Assembly (NCBI RefSeq): GCF_905147365.1
Contig: NC_056406.1
Span: 4,352,501 to 4,416,500 of the forward strand
Direction of reading: 5' to 3'
Length of the DNA stretch: 64,000 bases
Source of the DNA: Aricia agestis
Taxonomy: Eukaryota > Arthropoda > Insecta > Lepidoptera > Lycaenidae
Shown here in pieces: positions 12,736 to 24,045 of the stretch. The notes beneath the pieces are model-generated. The model was not told where the DNA came from. It ran no database searches and saw only the letters and a program-made list of their open reading frames with translations. Made by a program: the position numbers and the translations under genes. Numbering within the stretch: position 1 is the first letter of the stretch; each line of letters opens with the position of its first letter.

Positions 12736-13712
12736 TTGACATTTTTGTTTGAAGAGACGGCGCTTGAAGATCGAGCCCTTTTAAATAATTTAGTCAAGCG
12801 TGATTTTGGCATCGATTTACCGAGTTTTTACTATCTGAAAACTCGATGTGTAGCTTCTTTATATTTTGATTTTGATAATTCAATACCAACAAAATTTGAA
12901 GAAGGAGATGAAATGATACGTGAAGATGGGCAAATATTCGACCGAGATATGTTGCAGATTAACACCTCGTATGCAGACCTGCACGACAAACAATATTTAG
13001 ATTACATGCCTAGCTTGACTTTAAACTCCTCTGAAGATGATGCCGAAGACATGGAACACGACGACCATGCGAACGAATGCGGGCAAGATGCAACAAACGA
13101 TTTGGAAGATCGCGTGATTAGCTCTGTGGAAGAAGAGAGCTTAGTCATCAGCCAAGAAGAGACTGCTGTTAATAAGACCAACGTTAGCGCTAATGAGATT
13201 GGAAGCTTAGTCTACGGACAGCGGGGCTAAAATGGTCGCTTTGAAGAATCATGATATGAATCATAATATGATTAATTTTTCTAAAATCGCAAAATGCAAC
13301 TCTGCTTGCAATACATTTCTATATTTTTGTACTGATTTGACACTTGTCAGTTTGACAGTTTTGACAATTCATTTGCTGAATTGATTGAGAGAAATTGCTA
13401 AATGTGACCATTTTAGCCCCGCAGGACATCTCTTTAAACGAAGAGCAGACAGCGCCTGCGCCTAGAAGCCCATCACATAGTCCATTAAGCGCTCTAATTT
13501 ATGTGGAACCTGCAGTCAAAATGGCAGAACTCGCAATTTCACAAGTGATCAAAGAACCATCCTACACCGCTACTAGTTACCAATTGCAGCGGTATGTTAA
13601 TCCACCTTCAGAACCACCAGATAAGGATCTGATGAGAGTAAATCCTCCTAGATCCGGACGCCGACAAGTTAGAAGAACAAGGTGGAATGAGAACGACAAG
13701 AAAAATGTGTGA
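12736..13712 (+). pseudogene. Unrecognised acidic protein ORF interrupted by a MITE
   Basis: Two open stretches are separated by a 203-bp MITE: 12736-13220 (164 codons from MTFLFEETALEDRALLNN, including MITE-derived codons) and about 13424-13712 (DISLNEEQTAPAPRSPSHSP to RRQVRRTRWNENDKKNV). The first is rich in Asp/Glu in its second half (SSEDDAEDMEHDD); the second is rich in Pro and Ser and ends basic. The frames do not match exactly across the insertion. I do not recognise the family. It may be the N-terminal part of the transposon gene that follows at 13931, or an older unrelated ORF. Its first 27 codons lie in the tandem unit, so copy 1 (from 7035) carries the same start and then runs into the duplication junction. 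Confidence 0.45.
13221..13423. mobile_element. MITE with GCGGGGCTAAAATGG termini
   Basis: A 203-bp non-coding element with inverted ends GCGGGGCTAAAATGGTC and GACCATTTTAGCCCCGC. The flanks share GGACA (13216-13220 and 13424-13428), a possible target duplication offset by one base. It splits an open reading frame. Confidence 0.75.
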
Positions 13713-13930
13713 GAAACGACGTGTCTGAATATAATATTGGTTTTAAATAATTATCAAGTATATATTGGGTTTATTCTCAACATAAAGTGGTCGTCGTCCA
13801 ATCAGTACAAAACTGCCACTGTCACGTCTCAACCAATCACAGCAAAGGAGCCATTATGGCCGCCACTAATTGTTTTCGTGCGTGAGTCTTGTGATATTTA
13901 ATTGAATTTCTTGTGTTTTAATTGTTTAAA

Positions 13931-16518
13931 ATGGAAATAAACATTGCTCCAGTGCCTGCTAACAAAGCAAGGAAGAGAGTCCGTAATGAGAAAGAATGGA
14001 AACGCAACAAGGAAAAGCAAAAACGGTGCGTTTTCAGGACCTTTTTTTTGGCCTCAAATGAATGGTTTTATGCAATGGTGATAAGTATACTGTTTCTTAC
14101 ACAATGACGGTCTCATAATATTATGTATAAGATTTGATTATTAAATATTTTAGTATTTATTTACAATACAAAATATCATACAATAATATAAAAAGTATAC
14201 AGCGACTGCATCGTAAAAAAAATTTTTGACCATATCAGACGGAATAAATGTTTATTTAGTATCTATATTATCGAATTGACTATGAGAGTGGCATAGGATA
14301 TCATAAAAACTAATAAAGCTGAGTAGTGTTTATTTGCTTGGTTTGTTGAACGGAATTCTCTGGAACTACTAGTCCAATGTAAAAATTATTTAGGCTGCGG
14401 GCGAAGTTGCACTGGCGGGCTAGCACCCGGTTCCTGAAAGGCTGATCAACACTAAAATTAACTAATCGTCTGTTAAATCTCTTGTCAAGTAACAATTGGG
14501 TTGCTAGAAGCACGGTTAGTTAGTTTAATTTGATCGGCGCGTCAGTTGACGGTAGCTGTTCAATTTGACTCGAGAATGATATGTCAACCGCCATTTTGGG
14601 TTTCCGAAACGCTTGTCAAGCCGTGATCATAGATTAAAGGTTTGTCAAAAGCTGTGTCAACTAATCGGTAATTGTGGGTGAATTACCTAATGAATTCAAT
14701 TTATTTTTTATGTGAATCTGCATTTTCTCTTTGAAACTACGTTACTACAAGGTTCGTAAACACATTTATTATGAAGTTTTAATAAAAATTCGTAAGAAAT
14801 ACGTCGATTATGCAAATAATCTCTTTATTTGCAAAAAATGTATAAGTATTATAATCAATTTCATTTCTATAATGAAGAAGAATTTAGGATTCGACATCGT
14901 CTGAAAAATTTAAATTCGGAATTCTGACAAATGAACGAAAATAAACAAATCGCATGTCAAATCAAAATGATCACAGATTAGTTAATTTTCGTCTGATCAA
15001 TGTTCCAAAAAGTATCAGATTTGAAATTCCTAGAACATTTTTGAAAGCAATGACAGTCTGCAATTCCTTCTTTTGACATTTAATTTGCATTTTTGATAGT
15101 TAATAGTGAAACAATGAACGAAAACAAACAAATCGCTAGTGAAATTAAAAATGATCATAGATTAGTTAATTTTCGGCTGATCAATGTATCAGAAACTCAA
15201 ACTGATTTGACATCCATGCTAAATTAACAGCAGTGTTAGTTGATCAGTGATTTGACAGACCTTTCAGAAACCGGGGGTCAGTGTATGAAATAAATAAATT
15301 CATTTTTCTTATTTGTTTCAGTTATGCACCAAAAACCTTACCAGACTTGAAATTAATTGTGGGAAAATGTAGCCATAAAAAAAGAATTTTAAATGCAATG
15401 AGATAACATGCATGCATGCAAAGAGATAAGAAAAGTCAAGATAATTATATTTTAAAGTACTTGAAAACAAAGTACCCTGCTCGTCGTAGACGTAAAATAA
15501 AACAGAGACACGAATCAGAAATATTTACAGCAATGTACATAAAGACATTCACAAAGCCTTATAAATTATTAAGAGTATGTCAAAAAGTATTTTTGAAAAT
15601 TTTAGACATTGGTGTACATAGGCTAAGAAGAATTTCCAAAATATTTTTGTCTTCAGAGGGGTTAGTGCGAGTTTTATTCGATACGACGCATCGAGTGCGT
15701 AAACGCGAATTTATATGGGATCAAAGCAGTATCCACGTTAGCCAGTACATGGCGCTGCTTTGATCGAACGAGATCGCTTCAGCAGTATTTTATCAGCTAA
15801 CGACACAAGTTGACTTAATAAATATTAAAAAAGTAAGACGGTTGCGGTTCGCAAAACAAAAATTCTATATTAATAACAATGTCGCTGGCTTACAATGTAT
15901 GCACCACAAAATGTTAAAATTGTTGAATTAATATTTCCAGTACCTGGCCATTCTTTTATGCCAGCCGATAGGGTATTTGGCCATATTGAAAAACAAATTA
16001 AAACAAAAGAGGTTATCGTACAACCTACAGAATATTTAGAGGTATATAAAGACCATGGAAAAGTAATAAGATTGGGTTATGATTGCCCAGTAAAAGATTG
16101 GAAATCTTATGCTAATAACATAGCAAAAAGCCCAGCATAGTATCATTTTAAATTTTCGGCCTGCAAGAGATATTATCTGAAGAGAGTTAAAAATAAGCCC
16201 CAAAGATTTTTGATTCGGGGTGAAATTAATTATAAAGTAGATACTGGAATTTCAAAGAGTATAATGAAGACTGGTGTTACCTCTATGAATGATTTTGGTG
16301 TCAGTGATATACCACCGAATAACGTTAATATCAGTAGACTAAAACTGGAGGACGTCAACAAATTACTATGCAAGCATTTCGGGGACGCTTGGATAAACGA
16401 CCATGGTAATGGGCTTCCTGCCTGTTACAAAAATGTAATAAATAATAGAAACAATGATGGAGATGAAGAAAATATTGAACCATGCGAGTACCTAGAAGAA
16501 GTAGGACTATCCATTTAG
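13931..16518 (+). pseudogene. Large insect DDE transposase family, multi-exon remnant
   Basis: Related in layout and motifs to the transposase at 35740-38519. Exon 1 (13931-14025) encodes MEINIAPVPANKARKRVR and NEKEWKRNKEKQKR, the basic N-terminal motif of this family, and ends at a GT donor. Exon 2 starts at 15322 in matching phase (YAPKTLPDLKLIVGKCSHKK), with a stop and frameshift near 15405, and continues to VCQKVFLKILDIGVHRLRRI (about 15665). The C-terminal part (15895-16518) includes ELIFPVPGHSFMPADRVFGH, equivalent to GHTYMSADEFHHQVE in the other gene and holding the likely catalytic Glu. A stop lies at 16138-16140. Short repeats of the type 'cgcctctatcc' flank it at 12570-12690 and 16750-16830. 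The 'wgcgagttttattcgatacg' stretch at 15665-15860 looks like another insertion. Superfamily name (Sola-like?) not settled. Confidence 0.6.
14422..15284. mobile_element. Non-autonomous DNA element in intron 1 of the transposase remnant
   Basis: The left end reads ACCCGGTTCCTGAAAGG; the right end, read inward, is ACCCCCGGTTTCTGAAAGG. Both are followed by 'gatcaac...ttaacta'-like sequence, giving imperfect inverted repeats of about 40 bp. Inside, a block of about 60 bp (agattagttaattttcgtc, tgatcaatg) occurs twice, at about 14966-15030 and 15147-15210. No ORF. The target duplication was not identified. Confidence 0.55.
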
Positions 16519-17156
16519 TTTTTTACTTTATGATACTTTGTTCATCTACGTACATTATATAAGTGAGTGACAAAATGTTTTTTTTTCAGGACATTTAATT
16601 TCTTTTATTTCTGTAATGAAAGGCTAAAAATAAAAATAATTGATTAATATTTTATCTGATGTTGTTTGTCATTTGTAATACTTGACCTTGCAGTACATGT
16701 ACTGCACATCTCTTGGATAAACCCAACCATGTTGACAGTGGTGGACAAAAACGCCTCTATTCTAATAAATTAAGTACAGTTCCGCCTCTATCCAGAGCTT
16801 AAATGCAAAACCGGTTCTATGCATATTTTACTGATAAATAAATGTAAATGTTGGCAGTAGTGTAGTTTTTGAAGTTTGGACCAATCGGAAGAAAGACGGA
16901 CATTCTAGATTTTTCGGTAAAGAATTGATATATTCACAGATACCTAGTACCTAGTATATTAGAGATTGAAAAATTGTAAAAAGGAGAGATTGTGAAAAAT
17001 AAACAGCATTATACTGGTGGAAACCTTTTACTTTTCCTTCTAACTCATTTACGTGCTTGGGCTATTTTATCATATTTTATTCTCATAAACCGTCAACATC
17101 ATTATATATACTTATGCTTATTTCAATATGATACTCAAATTGGAAAAAATGTCAGA
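16519..17156. other. Non-coding stretch; start of the 2.3 kb unit at 16767
   Basis: No gene is seen. It holds the motifs 'acgcctctattc', 'ccgcctctatccag' and 'ccggttctatgc' (16750-16830), similar to the motifs near 12570-12690. Bases from 16767 belong to the tandem unit. Confidence 0.5.
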
Positions 17157-18715
17157 TAACCGCTTCAGATATGCCACGCATGTTGGTTGCGAACTCAAAG
17201 AGAAGTACGGAGAATGAACCGGGTTGACAGTGAGACGATCCAACAACCTGCACCAGAAATCATACATCAGGAAGAGTCTTTAGAAGCAAACGAAGAAGGG
17301 CCTGACACTGTGGAAGATGAAATCATCACCCAAAATATTGTGATACCTGGGTACAAAAGAGCTGCAAAAAGCAATAAACGGTGCATTTTCCCCGAACATT
17401 TTTCAAAGAACACTTAGAAGTATATCGGATCAGTTTCGTGCAGCTTTAATAAAAGATTACAGATTCTATGTACCCAATATAGCGCGGGTGTGTGATAAAC
17501 ATTTAAATAGCAATTTGTGGGATATGCTTTATGAAGCAGAAAACTCAATATCTACTATTATTCCCGAACAAATAACACATGTTTTCTTATTTGTGAATGC
17601 ATTTAATGCATTCTTTGACTTTGAAAATCCGTTAGAAATAGATGATCGGATGTTTTTGTACTGGTTCGGGTACACAAAGGAAAAATTCCGCACATTATTA
17701 AATGAAGTTCCACGTTTAAATGAAATGCGGAAAGGAACATTAGACTTAGCCTTGTTGCTTTTAAAAATGAGAACCGGTGATCCCGATACTAGAATATCAT
17801 CTTTAGTGGGAATGCCAAGACGGACGATGGAGACGCTTATTCATAAAGTGCGCGAAATACTCGTGCAAGATTTTATACCATTACATTTAGGAGTAAATCA
17901 TTTAGCAAGAGAGCAGTTGCGCCAAGAGTTAAGACTCAGTTGCAATCACTGAACGTTTATATGGGAATGGCAATAATGCCACTGTTATTTGTATACATAC
18001 ATTTATATACATAAAAGTTCAAACTATATGTTTCAAAAACAAACATATTCTCTACATAAATATCGTAATTTAGTGAAGCCATTTTTAATAGTAGCTTGCG
18101 ATGGGTATATTGTTGATATTTTCGATCCATGCAAGGCAACTACATCAGATGCTGATATTATGACTAGCCTCTTTTCAGAAAGTTCTGCTCTAAGATCATA
18201 TTTTTTAGAAGACGATGTGTTCATTTTAGATCGTGACTTCAGAGATAGTATTAGAAGGATGTGGGTACAGAACCTGTATGCCAGATTCACTTTTAGAAGG
18301 CGAACGCCAATTAACTAGAGCTCAAGCCAATGAGAGTCGCTGTGTAACATTATGTCGATGGGTGGTAGAAGCAGTGAATGGTCATATTAAAAATAATTTC
18401 AAGCTGTTCAGACAGGAATATATTTATTTAGCCCTACCTAATTTATTGTTTCTTTTTCAATTGTAGCGGCATAATTAGAAAAAGAAATTATCTAGAAAAT
18501 AATCTGGCAAATATGACTAATATATTACTATTCTATATTATATTACTATAATAATTATTAATCGACGCACATCTTCATTTCAAAGCATTTCTGCTGATAG
18601 GAATAATGTTCTATACTTCCCAGTTATGGAATACAGAGATTTAATTCTTTTTGCATTAGTGACTTATCAGATCAGACAAGCCCGATCCTATTAGGTGAGC
18701 ACATACGTTTTTACG
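17157..18715 (+). pseudogene. Harbinger-type transposase with zinc-binding N-terminus, copy A
   Basis: Decayed transposase of the DDE_4/Harbinger type, distinct from the one at 1-1529. N-terminus: VIPGYKRAAKSNKRCIFPEH and FYVPNIARVCDKH, a Cys/His zinc-binding arrangement. Middle (17488-17952): FYWFGYTKEKFRTLL-like FLYWFGYTKEKFRTLLNEVP, LLLKMRTGDPDTRISSLVGM and FIPLHLGVNHLAREQL. Catalytic part (17989-18318): QKQTYSLHKYRNLVKPFLIV, ACDGY (Asp), TTSDADIM, FILDRDFRDS (Asp); then in another frame ANESRCVTLCRWVVEAVNGH (Glu). A C-terminal remnant, YRDLILFALVTYQIRQARS, ends near 18715. Frame breaks lie near 17418, 17952 and 18250. Confidence 0.75.
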
Positions 18716-18727
18716 GGGGGTATAGAA

Positions 18728-19065
18728 TAGTGTTGCAACAGAACTCTGTTTCCGTTTCCGCAACTGCGGAAGTTCCGCATGATTTTTCACTTCCGTTTCC
18801 GCTTCTGGTTCCGCAAACTTTATAACAGATCTCAGAACGGAAGCGGGGAGAGAGCGATGACGAGCGGTGCAGCAGACGCGACGGCGGCACGGCGCGCGGG
18901 GGCGGTTGCGGGGTCACGCGTGGACGAAATACGAATGTACACGATCGTCCAGGCACGCATGCTGCCGATAATTGCCGAATCCCTTCCGGGGAGGGGCGCG
19001 CGCGGTAAACAAACGACAAACATGTCACAACGAGTTCGTTTACTGAGTTATTGTTTTTATTTCAC
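18728..19065. mobile_element. Left end of the hAT element, duplicated fragment
   Basis: 338 bases identical to 21027-21364, the left end of the hAT element. They are preceded by the same GTATAGAA octamer (18720-18727) and cut at the tandem-unit edge. It has no right end, so it arose by segmental duplication and not by transposition. Confidence 0.85.
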
Positions 19066-21364
19066 AAATTAAGTACAGTTCCGCCTCTATCCAGAGCTTA
19101 AATGCAAAACCGGTTCTATGCATATTTTACTGATAAATAAATGTAAATGTTGGCAGTAGTGTAGTTTTTGAAGTTTGGACCAATCGGAAGAAAGACGGAC
19201 ATTCTAGATTTTTCGGTAAAGAATTGATATATTCACAGATACCTAGTACCTAGTATATTAGAGATTGAAAAATTGTAAAAAGGAGAGATTGTGAAAAATA
19301 AACAGCATTATACTGGTGGAAACCTTTTACTTTTCCTTCTAACTCATTTACGTGCTTGGGCTATTTTATCATATTTTATTCTCATAAACCGTCAACATCA
19401 TTATATATACTTATGCTTATTTCAATATGATACTCAAATTGGAAAAAATGTCAGATAACCGCTTCAGATATGCCACGCATGTTGGTTGCGAACTCAAAGA
19501 GAAGTACGGAGAATGAACCGGGTTGACAGTGAGACGATCCAACAACCTGCACCAGAAATCATACATCAGGAAGAGTCTTTAGAAGCAAACGAAGAAGGGC
19601 CTGACACTGTGGAAGATGAAATCATCACCCAAAATATTGTGATACCTGGGTACAAAAGAGCTGCAAAAAGCAATAAACGGTGCATTTTCCCCGAACATTT
19701 TTCAAAGAACACTTAGAAGTATATCGGATCAGTTTCGTGCAGCTTTAATAAAAGATTACAGATTCTATGTACCCAATATAGCGCGGGTATGTGATAAACA
19801 TTTAAATAGCAATTTGTGGGATATGCTTTATGAAGCAGAAAACTCAATATCTACTATTATTCCCGAACAAATAACACATGTTTTCTTATTTGTGAATGCA
19901 TTTAATGCATTCTTTGACTTTGAAAATCCGTTAGAAATAGATGATCGGATGTTTTTGTACTGGTTCGGGTACACAAAGGAAAAATTCCGCACATTATTAA
20001 ATGAAGTTCCACGTTTAAATGAAATGCGGAAAGGAACATTAGACTTAGCCTTGTTGCTTTTAAAAATGAGAACCGGTGATCCCGATACTAGAATATCATC
20101 TTTAGTGGGAATGCCAAGACGGACGATGGAGACGCTTATTCATAAAGTGCGCGAAATACTCGTGCAAGATTTTATACCATTACATTTAGGAGTAAATCAT
20201 TTAGCAAGAGAGCAGTTGCGCCAAGAGTTAAGACTCAGTTGCAATCACTGAACGTTTATATGGGAATGGCAATAATGCCACTGTTATTTGTATACATACA
20301 TTTATATACATAAAAGTTCAAACTATATGTTTCAAAAACAAACATATTCTCTACATAAATATCGTAATTTAGTGAAGCCATTTTTAATAGTAGCTTGCGA
20401 TGGGTATATTGTTGATATTTTCGATCCATGCAAGGCAACTACATCAGATGCTGATATTATGACTAGCCTCTTTTCAGAAAGTTCTGCTCTAAGATCATAT
20501 TTTTTAGAAGACGATGTGTTCATTTTAGATCGTGACTTCAGAGATAGTATTAGAAGGATGTGGGTACAGAACCTGTATGCCAGATTCACTTTTAGAAGGC
20601 GAACGCCAATTAACTAGAGCTCAAGCCAATGAGAGTCGCTGTGTAACATTATGTCGATGGGTGGTAGAAGCAGTGAATGGTCATATTAAAAATAATTTCA
20701 AGCTGTTCAGACAGGAATATATTTATTTAGCCCTACCTAATTTATTGTTTCTTTTTCAATTGTAGCGGCATAATTAGAAAAAGAAATTATCTAGAAAATA
20801 ATCTGGCAAATATGACTAATATATTACTATTCTATATTATATTACTATAATAATTATTAATCGACGCACATCTTCATTTCAAAGCATTTCTGCTGATAGG
20901 AATAATGTTCTATACTTCCCAGTTATGGAATACAGAGATTTAATTCTTTTTGCATTAGTGACTTATCAGATCAGACAAGCCCGATCCTATTAGGTGAGCA
21001 CATACGTTTTTACGGGGGGTATAGAATAGTGTTGCAACAGAACTCTGTTTCCGTTTCCGCAACTGCGGAAGTTCCGCATGATTTTTCACTTCCGTTTCCG
21101 CTTCTGGTTCCGCAAACTTTATAACAGATCTCAGAACGGAAGCGGGGAGAGAGCGATGACGAGCGGTGCAGCAGACGCGACGGCGGCACGGCGCGCGGGG
21201 GCGGTTGCGGGGTCACGCGTGGACGAAATACGAATGTACACGATCGTCCAGGCACGCATGCTGCCGATAATTGCCGAATCCCTTCCGGGGAGGGGCGCGC
21301 GCGGTAAACAAACGACAAACATGTCACAACGAGTTCGTTTACTGAGTTATTGTTTTTATTTCAC
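19066..21364. repeat. Tandem duplication, 2.3 kb unit, copy B
   Basis: Direct copy of 16767-19065. The right edge falls inside the hAT element, which continues as 'tatgcgcatctccgcg' after 21364. Copy B is therefore the one joined to the complete hAT element. Confidence 0.95.
19456..21014 (+). pseudogene. Harbinger-type transposase, copy B
   Basis: Copy of 17157-18715 in the second 2.3 kb unit, with the same frame breaks. The decay therefore came first and the duplication later. Confidence 0.75.
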
Positions 21365-21384
21365 TATGCGCATCTCCGCGCCCC

Positions 21385-23415
21385 GTGACTTTGAGTATTG
21401 CTGAAATGATTGCCCTCCAGAACTTACCCTTTCATTTTGTCGAAGGTATAGGATTTCGTAGAGTAATGCAAGCTGCTCTTCCAAAGTACAAGTTAAGAGG
21501 CCGTGATTTTTTTTCTTCCTATGTATGCGACAATTTGTACAATAAGTTAGCGAAGAAAACCAAAGATTTACTTGAAGAATTTGACAAGTTATCTTTTACA
21601 AGCGACATATGGTCGGAACTTCATTCTGCTGTTTCATTGCTCAGTTTAACTGCACATGGCATCTCAAAGGATTTTCGCAAAAAGACTATAATTTTGAAAT
21701 GTGAAGTCATGGATGAACGTCATACGGGCACCGTAATATCAACAAAGTTTCAAACGATTCTTGAAGAATGGGGCATTGATCGCCAAAAAGTTCACTGCAT
21801 GGTTCGTGATCGTGGATCCAACATGGTGAGAGCAATGCAGTTGTCAGGCTTTGAGGATGTCAGTTGCGCAATACACCAGATTCAGCTGTGCATACGAGCA
21901 GGTGTTGAATCTCAAGAGTGGCTCCTACAACTTACTGCTACATTGAAAAAAATTGCCACCCATTTCAATCATTCCTTGGTCGCACAGGCAGAGCTCACAA
22001 AAATTCAAAAGGAACGCCTTAATCAGTCTCCTCTTTCTGTCATTCAGGATTGTCCGACAAGGTAAATATAAGTTTTTTTACTGTACAGAAGATAGCATGT
22101 CAAGCTTTACATTCCCACCGTAAGCGGGTCTCGCACACGCAGCGCCCCTTCACAAAAACTACATGGCCAAGCTCAGCTTATACTGGTAAAGCTTGACTTG
22201 CTGTTTTCTGTACCTATAAATAAATTTATTTTTAAGATTAGGTCGGTAATTGAATTTATATTTCTATTTTGAAAAGAACTAATAATTTTGTACACATTTT
22301 TTATAAATTATTAATTATAATAATTTTTTTATAATTTTGTATAAATTTTTGCAAGCCATCACTAGGTGAAATGTGTAACATTTTATTTTCTGTGACTTTC
22401 TGTGACCATCTATTTACTGACCATATTTCTAGCAAATAAAATTGATTTGATTTGATTTAATTTCAGATGGAACAGCACATTTTACATGATGGAAAGGTTT
22501 TCAAAACTCAAAGATTCGCTTGTCTTGTACTTAAGTGCAAATCCAATCGCGATGATATCCCCCGAAGACTGGATGAATATTCAAAAATTTGTGCAATTGA
22601 TGCAGCCATTTGAAGAAATAACAAGAAATCTAAGTAGTTCTCAAATCAGTATTTCATCAGTCATACCTTTAATTCAAGTTCTTAAGACCACGTTACAACA
22701 AGAAGAGTCGAAACCTAATACATCAGAACATTTCATAAATTTTATAACAAAATTACGCGATGAAATTAATTCAAGTGTAAGATTTGGAAACCTGGTCGAA
22801 GACGACAAGTACACTATTGCGACGTATTTGGATCCGCGATACAAATCGCATTTTTTCACCAGCGTCATTGCAGAGCAGGTTGAATCCAAATTACTTAATA
22901 TGATGATTAACATTAACATGAACACTATTAGAACCAGACAATCAAATTCCAACCAAGATGATGACTGCGTACCTTCCCCCAAAAGAAGCCGAACTCAAAT
23001 TGCAATTGAAGACATTGAAGTGCAGCCTTCTACTTCCAAATCTTCAGCTTCTTTGCAAATACTGGAATCGATGTTATGTGTTAATGAAGACCAGGAGGAC
23101 TCTACAGCCGATGACGATGGTGACAATTTACATTCAAAAATACAGTCACACCTTCGGGAATACAAAAAAGAAAAAAGACTGCCTCTTCATAAGGATCCCC
23201 TTAATTGGTGGAGTGGTAATGCGCACAAATACCCCCTCATTTTACCAATTGTACGCCAATATTTATCAGCTCCTCCCAGCAGTGTAGCCAGCGAACAATT
23301 ATTCAGCGGAGCTGGTTTAATTTATGACGAACATAGAAATAGGCTTAAAGGCGAAAAAGCGGCCAAGTTACTGTTTATAAAATATAACTTGCCGCTTTTT
23401 AATTTTGAATATTAA
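21385..23415 (+). CDS. hAT transposase, two exons, BED-less N-terminus
   Basis: Cut-and-paste transposase of the hAT superfamily. Exon 1 is 21385-22061 and exon 2 is 22467-23415, joined in phase (ACAAG|ATGG) to give CPTRWNSTFYMMERF, the conserved RW region. In order: NLPFHFVEGIGFRRVM, LSFTSDIWSE (first Asp), MVRDRGSNMVRAM (second Asp), the RW motif, YLDPRYKSHFF, a low-complexity acidic spacer, and NWWSGNAHKYPLILPIVRQY with SVASEQLFSGAGLIYDEHRN (hATC dimerisation region). About 536 residues. No BED zinc finger is visible upstream in the GC-rich leader, so the N-terminus is missing or the element lost it by internal deletion. The start at 21385 is only the first ATG in the open frame. No stop or frameshift was seen in the two exons. 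Confidence 0.88.
22083..22215. mobile_element. Small inverted-repeat element in hAT intron
   Basis: About 133 bp in the only intron of the hAT gene. The left arm 'tgtacagaagatagcatgtc' + 'aagctttac' is mirrored by 'gtaaagcttgacttgctg' + 'ttttctgta' on the right, about 27 bp with a few mismatches. No ORF. Its presence may explain the length of the intron. Confidence 0.55.
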
Positions 23416-24045
23416 ACTAAGTATTAAAGTACAAATTTAATAAAAAAAATTAAAATGCAAAATTGTGATTTTTTTTCATAGTGTTAACGCTTCCGTTTCC
23501 GTTTCCGCTTCCGCTTCTGTTAAGATTTACTTTTGACATCTGTTTCCGTTTCTGCTTCCGTTATGCCAGTTCCGTTGCAACACTAGTATAGAATATCATT
23601 AGCGGTCCCCCGACACAACTTGACAACAATTGAAGAGTGATATTCCAAAACGTACTAAGTCATTTTTTTTAAATTTTCAGTTTTATGTTTCGTTTTACTC
23701 TATGGCACAGCAGTTACGTAACAGAACAAAATAAATTTCACAAAACGTACTAGGTCGCGTTAGTTTTTTGCTTTTGGCCTCCTACGCACTGGCGACCATG
23801 GTCGCCGCGACCTGGCCGCGGCGGCCAGTGAATTCTGGACTTTATATGGCAATCGCTATAGCCCCTACGCACTTAGCGGCCAGCGACCAGCGGCCACCGT
23901 TGGCCGAGGCGTCCAATTTGATGCCACGCGACCAGCGACCAATCGTGGCCGTCGAGAACATCACTTCTGTATTAAAATTCATCAGTGCTACCGCATCGGC
24001 CGCGGCGACCAGACGTGTAGCTAGCTACAGAGTGATTATTTTACA

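Larger units (their letters stand above)
16767..19065. repeat. Tandem duplication, 2.3 kb unit, copy A
   Basis: A 2299-bp stretch repeated directly and immediately at 19066-21364. It begins 'aaattaagtacagttccgcc' and ends 'gtttttatttcac'. By eye the only difference found is one base: G at 17490 against A at 19789. Confidence 0.95.
21027..23585 (+). mobile_element. hAT element with 8-bp target duplications
   Basis: The element is 2559 bp and begins TAGTGTTGCAACAGAACT. Its right end, read inward, is TAGTGTTGCAACGGAACT. It is flanked by GTATAGAA on both sides (21019-21026 and 23586-23593), the 8-bp duplication expected of hAT. Both subterminal regions carry many TTTCCG/TTCCGC hexamers, plausible transposase-binding sites. 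The first 340 bases are GC-rich, unlike the rest. Confidence 0.93.

Noticed and set aside
15715..15762. Hairpin GATCAAAGCAG...CTGCTTTGATC as a possible separate element
   Set aside because: Only 11-bp arms with a loop of about 26 bases. It may be part of a MITE remnant, but no terminal repeats or duplicated target could be shown.
18711..19072. Overlapping open frames rich in Arg/Ala on both strands (also 21010-21404)
   Set aside because: They follow from the GC-rich left end of the hAT element. No family motifs, and they differ by strand and frame.
22674..22982. Antisense open frame within the hAT gene
   Set aside because: Shadow of the transposase exon. No start context or domain.
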